NCBI RefSeq assembly: GCF_026547205.1
Contig: NZ_CP106877.1
Coordinates: forward strand, 2,258,771-2,322,770
Length of the DNA: 64,000 nucleotides
DNA from: Fervidibacillus halotolerans
GTDB taxonomy: Bacteria; Bacillota; Bacilli; Bacillales; Caldibacillaceae
Direction of reading: 5' to 3'
Both the position numbers and the translations under genes were made by a program. Shown piece after piece: positions 54,016 to 62,840 of this stretch; within the stretch, counting starts at the first letter, position 1, and each line of letters starts with the position of its first letter. The notes beneath the pieces are model-generated. The model saw only the letters and a list, made by a program, of their open reading frames with translations, searched no databases and was not told the origin of the DNA.

Positions 54016-54972
54016 ATGATCATTAAACCTTACGCAATTCCCTTCGATGTGCTACAGATTGAAGCTTTGGAACGGAGGATACCGCGCTCCCATCCGAAAA
54101 AAGGACAAATTCAGCAAGAACTGAAAAAACATATGTTTGGACAGCAAGGTGAAAAAGAGGTTTTTTACCAGTTACAATTTCTTCCCGAAAAACATTTCTA
54201 CCTTTTCCACAACCTTCGCCTAATTGAAAACGAACGTGTATTTCAAATCGATATACTCGTCCTTCATCCCAACTTTATTACGATTATTGAAGTAAAACAT
54301 TTTAAAGGAAATATTTCTTTCAACGATATCGGTCAACTCGTTCACGAATCGGGAGAAGTATATGATCATCCGATAAATCAAGTAGAAAAACATAAATTGC
54401 AGTTTCAAAACTGGTTGACCTATAATAACTTCCCGATTCCTCCAATCGAAACATTTGTTGTATTAGGGCCGGCTACCAAATTTTTACCGAATAATACGTA
54501 CACGAAACATATTCAAAAACTCGTCCCGACTTCCACGATTCTCCCAACCATCCTTGAATTAGCCCAAAGATACAAAAAACCGATTTTTCGAAAAAACCAG
54601 ATCGATCAATTATGTACAACTGTCCAATCCGCTCACACCCCATTACAAAAAAATGTATTGACGAACTTCCAAATACAATCGGAGGATTTAATACAAGGCG
54701 TTCTTTGCCCCATTTGTGCAACAACTGTAATGGACAGAATTCATGGCAAATGGTTTTGCTCCGCCTGCGAAATTAAAGAGGAAAAGTGTCATATTCATGC
54801 CTTTAACGATTATTACTGTCTTATTAAAGAAACCATTACGATTAAAGAAGCGAAACAGTTTTTAAACATACATCGTTATGATCTTGTAAAATATTTAATT
54901 AAAAAAGAACAATATAAAAAAATTGGAAAAACAAAAGGTACGAAATATGTATTAACCTTTAAAAAAGTGTAA
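54016..54972 (+). CDS. NERD-domain (nuclease-related) protein with zinc ribbon
   Basis: 318 residues. The NERD domain (about 35-150) shows GQQGEKEVFYQLQFL, the Asp in VFQIDILVLHPNFITIIEVK (D...E-x-K nuclease-like triad), and later FVVLGPATKF. A zinc ribbon follows (about 232-255: CPICATTVMDRIHGKWFCSA, then C), and the C-terminus (about 270-318) looks like a helix-turn-helix (ITIKEAKQFLNIHRYDLVKY). NERD proteins are common in Bacilli and their activity is mostly unproven. ATG follows GAAAGGGG. Its position directly after the minisatellite is notable. Confidence 0.85.
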   Translation: MIIKPYAIPFDVLQIEALERRIPRSHPKKGQIQQELKKHMFGQQGEKEVFYQLQFLPEKHFYLFHNLRLIENERVFQIDILVLHPNFITIIEVKHFKGNISFNDIGQLVHESGEVYDHPINQVEKHKLQFQNWLTYNNFPIPPIETFVVLGPATKFLPNNTYTKHIQKLVPTSTILPTILELAQRYKKPIFRKNQIDQLCTTVQSAHTPLQKNVLTNFQIQSEDLIQGVLCPICATTVMDRIHGKWFCSACEIKEEKCHIHAFNDYYCLIKETITIKEAKQFLNIHRYDLVKYLIKKEQYKKIGKTKGTKYVLTFKKV

Positions 54973-55189
54973 TCATTTTTTATTCCTCTCAAAAAAACAG
55001 TTGTAATAACTCAAAACAACGGATTATCCGCTTCTTACAAACATCGGCATAAACTGGGCTAATTTTTAAAAAACTCCTTCCCATTACGAAATTCCCATTA
55101 CAAAACACAAATGATACGAATTATTGATCTTCCACCCTACCTTATACCTTCAATCAATTCCTTCACAAATCCGTTTGAACATTCCCCTA

Positions 55190-55217
55190 TTTACAAAAGA
55201 TTTACATTTTATTAAAA
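55190..55217 (+). promoter_or_regulatory. PhoP box before pstS
   Basis: TTTACA (55190), TTTACA (55201) and TTAAAA (55212) follow one another at an exact 11-base period, the pattern of PhoP-binding TT(A/T/C)ACA repeats. A further TTCACA lies at 55162. A weak -10 (TATCAA or CATTAT, 55228-55236) follows. This predicts induction by phosphate starvation. Confidence 0.8.
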
Positions 55218-55288
55218 CCGGATTAATCATTATCAATTAAGGTGAAAGTGTAAGAAACATTCATGCCAATTTTAGGGGGAATTCATTC

Positions 55289-56248
55289 ATGTTAAAACGG
55301 AAAAAATTTTGGTTATCATTTTTACTTGTGTTTACCATCGGATTCATCGCAGCGTGTGGACCAAAAGAAGAGGATTCAACAAGCGGATCGGATTCAGAAC
55401 AAACTGAGCAATTAGAAGGAAAAATTGCCATCGACGGTTCATCCACGGTTTTTCCTATTATGGAGGCTACAGCAGAAGAATATAAGATTGTTCAACCGAA
55501 AGTACAAGTTTCCGTCGGTGTATCCGGAACCGGTGGGGGATTTAAAGCATTTATCGCTGGCGAAACCGACATTAGTAACGCTAGCCGCCCGATTAAAGAT
55601 GAAGAAGCGGAAAGCTTAAAGGAAAATGGAATCGAGTATACGGAATTTCAAATCGCCTATGACGGATTGTCCGTAGTTGTAAATAAAGATAATGATTGGG
55701 TCGATTACTTAACGATTGAAGAGTTGAAAAAAATGTGGGTTGAAGATGGAACGGTAAAAACTTGGGCTGACATTCGCGAAGGATGGCCTGAAGAAGAAAT
55801 TAAATTTTACTCTCCTGGAACGGATTCAGGAACGTTCGATTACTTTGATGAAGTGATTTTAGACGGTGAACAAATCGTTCAAAGCGCAACCCTTTCTGAA
55901 GATGACAACGTGTTAGTTACTGGTGTAACAGGTGATGTAAACGCCATTGGTTATTTTGGATATGCGTACTATATCGAAAACAAAGATCGATTGAAAGTCG
56001 TTCCAATTGACGGAGGAAACGGACCGGTTGAACCGACAAATGAAACAGTTGAAAGCGGCGAATACAGCCCACTATCCCGACCACTATTCATCTATGTGAA
56101 AAACGAGTCAGTGAAACGTGAAGAAGTTTACGACTTTGTAAAATTCTTGTTGGAAAACGCTGGTGAACTAGCAGAAGAAGTTGGATACGTGAGCACTCCA
56201 CAAGAAAATTATGATCAAGCTTTAGAACAACTTGAAAATCTAAAGTAA
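55289..56248 (+). CDS. pstS: Phosphate ABC transporter substrate-binding lipoprotein
   Basis: Binds phosphate outside the membrane. Signal peptide with lipobox ([18 protein letters not shown]), then an acidic/serine linker. Phosphate-binding loops: [46 protein letters not shown] and [17 protein letters not shown]. 319 residues. First gene of pstSCAB-phoU, behind a PhoP box. Confidence 0.96.
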   Translation: MLKRKKFWLSFLLVFTIGFIAACGPKEEDSTSGSDSEQTEQLEGKIAIDGSSTVFPIMEATAEEYKIVQPKVQVSVGVSGTGGGFKAFIAGETDISNASRPIKDEEAESLKENGIEYTEFQIAYDGLSVVVNKDNDWVDYLTIEELKKMWVEDGTVKTWADIREGWPEEEIKFYSPGTDSGTFDYFDEVILDGEQIVQSATLSEDDNVLVTGVTGDVNAIGYFGYAYYIENKDRLKVVPIDGGNGPVEPTNETVESGEYSPLSRPLFIYVKNESVKREEVYDFVKFLLENAGELAEEVGYVSTPQENYDQALEQLENLK

Positions 56249-56269
56249 TATTACTCGAACAAATCAAAA

Positions 56270-56303
56270 AAGATGAGAAGCAAAATTGGATGCTTCTCAT
56301 CTT
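56270..56303 (+). terminator. Intercistronic hairpin between pstS and pstC
   Basis: AAGATGAGAAGC (56270-56281) pairs perfectly with GCTTCTCATCTT (56292-56303). Only GCC follows, no U-run, so it is probably an mRNA-stabilising or partial-termination hairpin that keeps PstS above the permease level. Confidence 0.7.
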
Positions 56304-56471
56304 GCCATTATACCAAATCATTTCAAATGTTATTCCAATACTAATTTTCATCCCTTTACTTCTATTCATATCGAAGTCTATTTTCTCAAAATAAACCGGA
56401 CAACAAATCTCTACCGTTCAAATAGATGATTTTCCCTTTTTCATCTTGTCTTTATGAAAGGAGTTTCAACC

Positions 56472-57422
56472 ATGGCCTCATCAAATGGTAGTGCAGCAGT
56501 TTCTGTACAAAAATTAATTGAAGAAAAAAAGAAAAACCACCAATCGGCAAGAAAAAAAATCGAGAACATCGTACCCATTCTTTTATTTTCTACGGCAACC
56601 GTTTCCGTTTTAACGACTTTGGGCATTCTTTTTACCCTTTTATTCGAAACGTTTACCTTTTTTAAGGATGTTTCCATTGTGGAATTTCTAACTTCCAAAA
56701 CCTGGTATCCTTTTTCCGAACCTGGTCATTACGGAATTTTACCACTGATTTCCGGGACGCTTCGAGTAACGGGCATTGCGATGATTGTTGCTGTTCCTTT
56801 AGGACTTGCAAGTGCCGTTTATTTAAGTGAATATGCATCGGATCAAACGAGAAGGGTAATCAAACCGATTTTAGAAGTATTAGCCGGTGTTCCAACGATT
56901 GTTTACGGGTTTTTCGCTTTGACGTTTGTCACACCGATATTACAAAAAATCATTCCTTCACTGGAAATTTTCAATGCCCTAAGCCCCGGCATTGTCATTG
57001 GGATTATGATAACTCCAACCATTGCCTCTTTATCTGAAGACGCGATGTCCGCCGTACCGAATGCCATTCGAGAAGGCGCATTGGCACTAGGAGCGACGAA
57101 ACTGGAAGTCACCGTGAAAGTTGTGTTACCTGCTGCAATCTCAGGAATCATCGCATCGGTCGTTTTAGGAATGTCTAGAGCAATTGGGGAAACGATGATC
57201 GTCTCGATTGCAGGTGGCTCTACACCGAACACTGGATTTGATATCACCGGACCGATTCAAACGATGACCGCCTATATTGTTCAAATCGCACAAGGAGACG
57301 CAGGATATGGAACGACGATTTATTACAGTATTTACGCAGTTGGGTTTACCTTGTTCCTATTTACCCTCGTGATGAATTTGATCGCCCAATGGATGTCGCG
57401 ACGTATTAGGGAGGAATATTAA
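56472..57422 (+). CDS. pstC: Phosphate ABC transporter permease PstC
   Basis: Membrane subunit. Six membrane segments follow a basic N-terminus. Signatures are GILPLISGTLRVTGIAMIVA, SEYASDQTRRVIKPILEVLA, PTIVYGFFALTFVTP and the ATPase-docking loop PNAIREGALALGATKLEVTV. I start at ATG 56472, 8 bases after AAAGGAG; an earlier ATG would overlap that site. Confidence 0.94.
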   Translation: MASSNGSAAVSVQKLIEEKKKNHQSARKKIENIVPILLFSTATVSVLTTLGILFTLLFETFTFFKDVSIVEFLTSKTWYPFSEPGHYGILPLISGTLRVTGIAMIVAVPLGLASAVYLSEYASDQTRRVIKPILEVLAGVPTIVYGFFALTFVTPILQKIIPSLEIFNALSPGIVIGIMITPTIASLSEDAMSAVPNAIREGALALGATKLEVTVKVVLPAAISGIIASVVLGMSRAIGETMIVSIAGGSTPNTGFDITGPIQTMTAYIVQIAQGDAGYGTTIYYSIYAVGFTLFLFTLVMNLIAQWMSRRIREEY

Positions 57423-57423
57423 A

Positions 57424-58302
57424 ATGAAATTCATCGATCATCAAAAAGTTTTACAACATACAGGACCGAGAAGAAAACTGAATAAAATATCCAAATATTT
57501 ATTTTTCTTGGCCACCCTCCTATCCTTATTTGTCTTGGCCATTTTATTAGCTCGGATTTTATTTCAAGGATTCCCTTATTTAGACTGGCAATTTTTAAAT
57601 AGCTTACCTTCAAGAAAACCGGAAAAGGCAGGAATTTACACCGCTTTGATCGGAACGATGTGGCTGATGGCAGTCGTCATCCCTGTCACATTTATTCTTG
57701 GCGTCGGTACTGCAATCTACTTGGAAGAATATGCGAAAAAAAATCGTTTCAATACATTTTTACAAGTGAATATTTCCAATCTTGCAGGAGTTCCATCCGT
57801 CGTGTACGGACTTTTAGGTTTGACGATTTTTGCTCGAGCACTTCATTTAGGAACGAGCGTACTTGCAGCTGGGTTAACGATGAGTTTACTAATCTTACCT
57901 GTAGTTATCGTTTCAAGTCAGGAGGCAATTCGTTCTGTACCGAAAGAACTAAAGGAAGCATCATACGCGATGGGGGCAACAAAATGGCAAACGATTCGAA
58001 CAGTCGTGTTACCTGCCGCCTTACCTGGAATTTTAACTGGATCGATTCTCGCTTTTTCACGGGGAATTGGAGAAACTGCACCCCTTGTCGTAATTGGCGT
58101 ACCACTTTTTCTCGCTGTGTTACCTAGCAGTTTTCTCGATTCATTTACTGCACTGCCAATGCAAATTTATAACTGGACGAGTCGACCCCAAGAGGAATTC
58201 CATGCCCTCGCTGCAGCAGGAATTATCGTTTTACTAGGAATGTTAATCATCATGAACTCAGTGGCCGTTTGGATTCGAAATAAATTCCAAAACAGATATT
58301 AA
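57424..58302 (+). CDS. pstA: Phosphate ABC transporter permease PstA
   Basis: Second membrane subunit, one base after pstC. Six segments. Signatures: AGIYTALIGTMWLMAVVIPV, VPSVVYGLLGLTIFARAL, EAIRSVPKELKEASYAMGAT (docking loop) and GIGETAPLVVIGVPLFL. 292 residues, ATG after GGGAGG. Confidence 0.95.
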   Translation: MKFIDHQKVLQHTGPRRKLNKISKYLFFLATLLSLFVLAILLARILFQGFPYLDWQFLNSLPSRKPEKAGIYTALIGTMWLMAVVIPVTFILGVGTAIYLEEYAKKNRFNTFLQVNISNLAGVPSVVYGLLGLTIFARALHLGTSVLAAGLTMSLLILPVVIVSSQEAIRSVPKELKEASYAMGATKWQTIRTVVLPAALPGILTGSILAFSRGIGETAPLVVIGVPLFLAVLPSSFLDSFTALPMQIYNWTSRPQEEFHALAAAGIIVLLGMLIIMNSVAVWIRNKFQNRY

Positions 58303-58464
58303 CGACTAGAAACCATGTGAAACCGTAATTTCTTTTACAATCAGAACAACGGAATTCACCGAATCATATGCGCATTCTTCATCATTAAATTGGAAGTCTG
58401 TAGTGGTTAGGTTCGAATAGACGTATGGGTGAGTGAAAGTGAACGAATAAGGAGGATTTAAAAT

Positions 58465-59298
58465 ATGTCCATAACTGCAGAGCTTCGAAAAGAAATGAAA
58501 AAAACAACAAATGAGTTAAGCCACATCGAAGAACCTGCTCAAAAACAAATCGTATATCAAACGAAAGAATTAAATCTTTGGTACGGTGATACCCACGCGC
58601 TAAAAGATATTCATCTCGATATTTATGAAAATGAAATTACAGCTATTATCGGCCCATCTGGTTGTGGTAAATCTACATTTATTAAAACGTTGAATCGGAT
58701 GGTTGAACTCGTACCGATTGTAAAAACATCTGGAGAAATCCTTTACCGCGGTCGAAATATTTTTGATAAAACGTATCCGGTGGAAGAATTACGCACAAAA
58801 GTCGGAATGGTGTTTCAAAAGCCGAATCCCTTCCCGAAGTCGATTTACGACAACATTGCATACGGCCCAAGAATTCACGGAATCAAAGATCGAAAAATTC
58901 TCGACGAAATTGTAGAAAAAAGTTTACGTAACGCGGCCATTTGGGATGAAGTAAAAGATCGTTTAAAAGAAAATGCGTACGGCTTATCTGGTGGGCAACA
59001 ACAACGCCTTTGTATCGCTCGAGCCCTCGCCATCGAACCGGATGTCATTTTAATGGATGAACCGACATCTGCTCTCGATCCGATTTCGACTTTAAAAGTG
59101 GAGGAGCTCGTCCAAGAATTAAAGGAAAAATTTAGCATTATTATCGTGACCCATAATATGCAACAAGCTGCCCGAATCTCTGACAAAACCGCATTTTTCC
59201 TTAATGGGGAAGTAATTGAATACGATCAAACGGACAAGATTTTCTCCACACCGAAAGACAAACGGACAGAAAATTATATCACCGGTCGATTTGGATAA
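58465..59298 (+). CDS. pstB: Phosphate ABC transporter ATP-binding protein PstB
   Basis: Energises PstCA. Walker [11 protein letters not shown]-loop [20 protein letters not shown], signature [16 protein letters not shown], Walker [14 protein letters not shown], switch His in [13 protein letters not shown]. 277 residues, with an N-terminal extension of about 30 residues usual in some Bacilli. ATG after AAGGAGG. Confidence 0.96.
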   Translation: MSITAELRKEMKKTTNELSHIEEPAQKQIVYQTKELNLWYGDTHALKDIHLDIYENEITAIIGPSGCGKSTFIKTLNRMVELVPIVKTSGEILYRGRNIFDKTYPVEELRTKVGMVFQKPNPFPKSIYDNIAYGPRIHGIKDRKILDEIVEKSLRNAAIWDEVKDRLKENAYGLSGGQQQRLCIARALAIEPDVILMDEPTSALDPISTLKVEELVQELKEKFSIIIVTHNMQQAARISDKTAFFLNGEVIEYDQTDKIFSTPKDKRTENYITGRFG

Positions 59299-59439
59299 TC
59301 GATTTTGTTTGAATGGTTCTCGGTGACCCGTTCAACAATTCGGTGACATTTTAATTCATTCAACTGATTCTTAAGGAAAAATTTTTTATACGATTACCGA
59401 ACGTCGGGAGATTTTTAATAGAAAGGATGGGAATGTTCA

Positions 59440-60108
59440 ATGACTGCTAGGGAATTTTTTGATGAGGAATTAAGGGGATTGCAAGACCAATTGTCGGAAC
59501 TTTGTCATTTTGCCCAACGTGCTTTAGATCGGGCTTTAGAGGCCTTTGAAACGCAGGATATTCAAGCTTCTCAAGAAATAATCGACGACGATGACAAAGC
59601 AGATTTATTGTACGAAGAAATTATTGACAATGCCATTATGATTATTACAAAACAACAACCGGTAGCAACGGACCTTCGAAAAATCATTATGACCATCCGA
59701 ATTGCGACCGATTTTGAACGGGTTGCCGATTTTGCCGTCAACATCGCTAAATCGACCATTCGATTAGGGAAAAGGACCGATCCTTCGATGATAGGAGTAT
59801 TAACAAATTTACATCGAATGTATGAAATATCCAATCAAATGTTAATCGAAGGACTCAATGCTTTCAAGGAAGAAGACGTGAAACTTGCAAAAATCGTGGC
59901 AGAAATGGATGACGAAGTAGATCGATTGTACGGTGAAACGATCAAAGAATTGTTTAACATCCATCAGAAAAATCCAGACCATATCAATTACGTAACCCAA
60001 TTACTTTTTATTTGTCGCTACTTAGAACGTACCGCCGATCACATAACAAATGTAGCGGAAAATACGGTGTATTTAGTAAAGGGAAAACATATCGATTTAA
60101 ATGAATAA
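59440..60108 (+). CDS. phoU: Phosphate signalling protein PhoU
   Basis: Cytoplasmic metal-binding helical protein that links Pst activity to PhoR/PhoP signalling. Two three-helix repeats are visible, with the metal motifs ATDFERVADFAVNIAK and CRYLERTADHITNVAENTVY (ExxxD patterns). 222 residues. Last pst gene; the hairpin AATCCCCTT/AAGGGGATT at 60107-60130 follows. Confidence 0.94.
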   Translation: MTAREFFDEELRGLQDQLSELCHFAQRALDRALEAFETQDIQASQEIIDDDDKADLLYEEIIDNAIMIITKQQPVATDLRKIIMTIRIATDFERVADFAVNIAKSTIRLGKRTDPSMIGVLTNLHRMYEISNQMLIEGLNAFKEEDVKLAKIVAEMDDEVDRLYGETIKELFNIHQKNPDHINYVTQLLFICRYLERTADHITNVAENTVYLVKGKHIDLNE

Positions 60109-60130
60109 TCCCCTTGTATTTAAGGGGATT

Positions 60131-60730
60131 CATTTGATGTTCATTTGGGAGATACGGATTCGGACTCTGGATGATTGACCGTTTTGTGAAATAAATCGGG
60201 AATCCATCCTTTGTTCGTTTTGAAGAAAGGTATAGTTTTTTATTTGAAAAATCAAGAAACATTACGTTGAATTGGAAGACTTAGAAATTCCTTCGATCAT
60301 TAGTTTTTTTACCCTTCATGTGAATTCGTTTGATTCCTAGCATTTTCTTCGGATGCCGGATGAATCGATTGGTTCTTATATTCTTTTTGATAACAAATAG
60401 ATTTATTTAATTCTATGACGTTAGTTAAACCGGGTTCAGTTCCCGATATTCCCTTGTTTTTTTGCTGATTGGATTCCAGTCCATTGACTGTTTACAAATA
60501 TTCCCTTGAATGGTTAAAAATTCGAACTTTCGTTGCATATGGGAAGGGGATTTGAACTTTAGTAATTTGATAATGAATGCGTATATTCGTAATGATTTTT
60601 AGATTTTTTAAATTGAAAAATCACATCTAAATTTGAACCATAAGAAATCTGAAATCTATTTGTCAGTCGATTAAATCGATCACTTTATATCATTTTTAAA
60701 AAAATGTTATAGAATTAATATAATTTTTTA
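60131..60730. other. Gene-free stretch between phoU and the 5'-nucleotidase promoter
   Basis: About 600 AT-rich bases. Short frames on both strands have no ribosome-binding site and no recognisable product. Confidence 0.45.
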
Positions 60731-60735
60731 AGTGT

Positions 60736-60775
60736 TTTACAACAATTTTACATTTGAATATGTTTTAATTATAAT
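60736..60775 (+). promoter_or_regulatory. PhoP box and promoter of the 5'-nucleotidase gene
   Basis: TTTACA (60736-60741), 5 bases, TTTACA (60747-60752), then ATATGT at the next 11-base step, and a consensus -10 TATAAT at 60770-60775 with no -35. The two TTTACA with 5-base spacing repeat the arrangement before pstS, so the gene is probably in the Pho regulon. Confidence 0.75.
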
Positions 60776-60897
60776 AGAGTCGCAAAATTTTGCGACAATA
60801 ACTCATATGGGGGTGTTAATTGCGTAGTTAGATATTGAACTTATTTTTCACACTCAACACGCAATAATAAAAAACGCATATGGGAGGAGAAGGAAAC

Positions 60898-62739
60898 GTG
60901 AAATTTTTGAAAAATCGTTTACTCATCGCTGTATCATTACTTGTATTATTAGTGAATTATTCCTTACCTTTTGGACAAGTATCTTTCGCAGCAGAAACCG
61001 ATGGTAATACATTTGATTTAACCATCATGCATGTAAACGATACTCACGCTCATGTTGAACAGTTCCCCTTTCTTAGTACCGCAGTGGAACAAATTCGTGC
61101 TGAAAAACCGAACAATTTGTTGTTGCACGCTGGAGATGTTTTTTCCGGAACGCTCTATTTTACCGTGCATAAAGGTTTAGCTGATGTTGATTTTATGAAT
61201 AAAATTGGTTTTGATGCGATGGTATTTGGAAACCATGAATTCGACAAAGATTCAGAAACGCTTGGTAATTTCGTAAATAAAGCCGAATTCCCACTTGTTG
61301 GGGCCAACATCGATTTTACAGGCGATTCGATTTTAGGAAAATATGTGGAGTCAACAATTGGTCAACCAGGGGAAGGCGGTAAAATTTACCCTGCAATTGT
61401 AAAAGAAGTAGATGGAGAGTCCATTGGTATTATCGGATTGATTACGGAAGAAACACCTTCGATTTCTAGCCCTGGGGAAAATATTCTCTTCCATAATGCC
61501 ATTGAAAAAGCGACTCAAACAGTGAAACAACTGGAAGAAATGGGAATCGACAAAATCATTGCATTGACTCACTTAGGATATAAAGCAGATGTGGAAGTTG
61601 CAAAAGCTGTGGATGGAATCGATGTGATCGTCGGTGGCCATAGTCATACAGAACTTCCTGAAGGTACATTGATTGAAAAAGATGAACCAACCGTTATCGT
61701 GCAAACAGGAGATAATTTAAACAACTTAGGTGTATTAGATGTCACCTTTGATGAAAACGGTGTCGTTACTGAATATTCTACAGCGTTACTTGCTTTAGAA
61801 GAGAAAAGTGATGAAAACCCAGAAGGCTACGACGCTGACGAAGAACTTAGTGATTTGGTTAAATTATATTATAAAGATGTAGAATCATTACAAAAACAAG
61901 TTGTCGGTGAAACAACCGTTGTGCTAGACGGAGAAAGAGCCAATGTACGTACGAAGGAAACAAATCTTGGAAATTTAATTGCAGACGGCATGGTTTGGAA
62001 TATGCAACAAATTAAGCCGGAAGTCACGATTGCCTTGCAAAATGGTGGAGGAATCCGTGCTTCGGTTGATAAAGGAGAAATCACATTAGGTGAAGTTCTT
62101 ACGGTTATGCCTTTTGGAAACATGCTCGTATATATGGAACTAACCGGTGATGAAATTTGGCAAACTCTTGAACATAGTGTAAGTAAATATCCAGAAACCA
62201 ATGGAGGATTTTTACACGTATCCGGTTTAAAATTCACCTTCGATCCAGAAAAACCTGCTGGGGAACGAATTGTATCGATCGATGTGAAAAATACGGAAGG
62301 AAAATACGAACCGATTAATAAAGAAGCTACGTATTATGTTGCTACAAACTCCTTTACAGCTAAAGGTGGCGATGGATACGATGTATTGGCAAAGGCAACG
62401 GAAGAAGGTCGCATGGTAAACGTTGATATGCCAGATTATGAAGTATTCACTGCTTACCTAAACCATCTTGGAGGAACGGTTTCTCCATCCGTTGAAGGTC
62501 GAATCGTTGCACTCGGTGTCGATGATCAACCAGCAGATGATACGGAAGAACCTGCTGATCAAAACGACTCAGAAAAACCTGGTGACTCATCCGATGACCA
62601 AACATCCAGTGAAGATGAAGGAAAAACATTACCAAACACTGCAACGGATCATGGTAACATCCTATTTATTGGTCTATCTCTAATTGTTGTCGGTTTCGTC
62701 GTATTCCTTTATTATAGAAAGCAAAGAAAATTTATTTAA
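60898..62739 (+). CDS. Cell-wall-anchored 5'-nucleotidase (UshA/YfkN family) with LPNTA sorting signal
   Basis: Exported metallophosphoesterase that releases phosphate from nucleotides. Signal peptide (LLIAVSLLVLLVNYSLPF...FAAE), metallophosphatase domain (TIMHVNDTHAHVE, GDVFSGTLYF, GNHEFDKDSE, GGHSHTELPEG), then the 5'-nucleotidase C-terminal domain (NLGNLIADGMVW, NGGGIRASVDKGEITLGE, FTAKGGDGYDVL). The C-terminus has an acidic wall-spanning linker, LPNTA, a membrane helix and a basic tail (YYRKQRKF): a sortase signal of the LPxTA kind. GTG 60898 after GGGAGGAGAAGG; the earlier ATG at 60880 precedes that site. Preceded by a PhoP box. Confidence 0.93.
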   Translation: MKFLKNRLLIAVSLLVLLVNYSLPFGQVSFAAETDGNTFDLTIMHVNDTHAHVEQFPFLSTAVEQIRAEKPNNLLLHAGDVFSGTLYFTVHKGLADVDFMNKIGFDAMVFGNHEFDKDSETLGNFVNKAEFPLVGANIDFTGDSILGKYVESTIGQPGEGGKIYPAIVKEVDGESIGIIGLITEETPSISSPGENILFHNAIEKATQTVKQLEEMGIDKIIALTHLGYKADVEVAKAVDGIDVIVGGHSHTELPEGTLIEKDEPTVIVQTGDNLNNLGVLDVTFDENGVVTEYSTALLALEEKSDENPEGYDADEELSDLVKLYYKDVESLQKQVVGETTVVLDGERANVRTKETNLGNLIADGMVWNMQQIKPEVTIALQNGGGIRASVDKGEITLGEVLTVMPFGNMLVYMELTGDEIWQTLEHSVSKYPETNGGFLHVSGLKFTFDPEKPAGERIVSIDVKNTEGKYEPINKEATYYVATNSFTAKGGDGYDVLAKATEEGRMVNVDMPDYEVFTAYLNHLGGTVSPSVEGRIVALGVDDQPADDTEEPADQNDSEKPGDSSDDQTSSEDEGKTLPNTATDHGNILFIGLSLIVVGFVVFLYYRKQRKFI

Positions 62740-62755
62740 GATAAAGTGATAAAAT

Positions 62756-62788
62756 AAGCGCCCAAGCTAAAACTCTTGGGCGCTTTTT
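62756..62788 (+). terminator. Terminator of the 5'-nucleotidase gene
   Basis: AAGCGCCCAAG (62756-62766) pairs perfectly with CTTGGGCGCTT (62775-62785), followed by TTT. Convergent genes meet here and it may serve both. Confidence 0.9.
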
Positions 62789-62794
62789 ATAATT

Positions 62795-62825
62795 GTGGGT
62801 CAAGGTTCCGGTTCTTTTGTCCCAC
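62795..62825. repeat. GGGTC/GACCC-family hairpin
   Basis: GTGGG (62795-62799) pairs with CCCAC (62821-62825) around TCAAGGTTCCGGTTCTTTTGT. It has the same loop as the copies near 30, 31 and 45 kb and lies between convergent genes, just after a terminator. Confidence 0.8.
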
Positions 62826-62840
62826 TTCTTTTGTCCCGCT

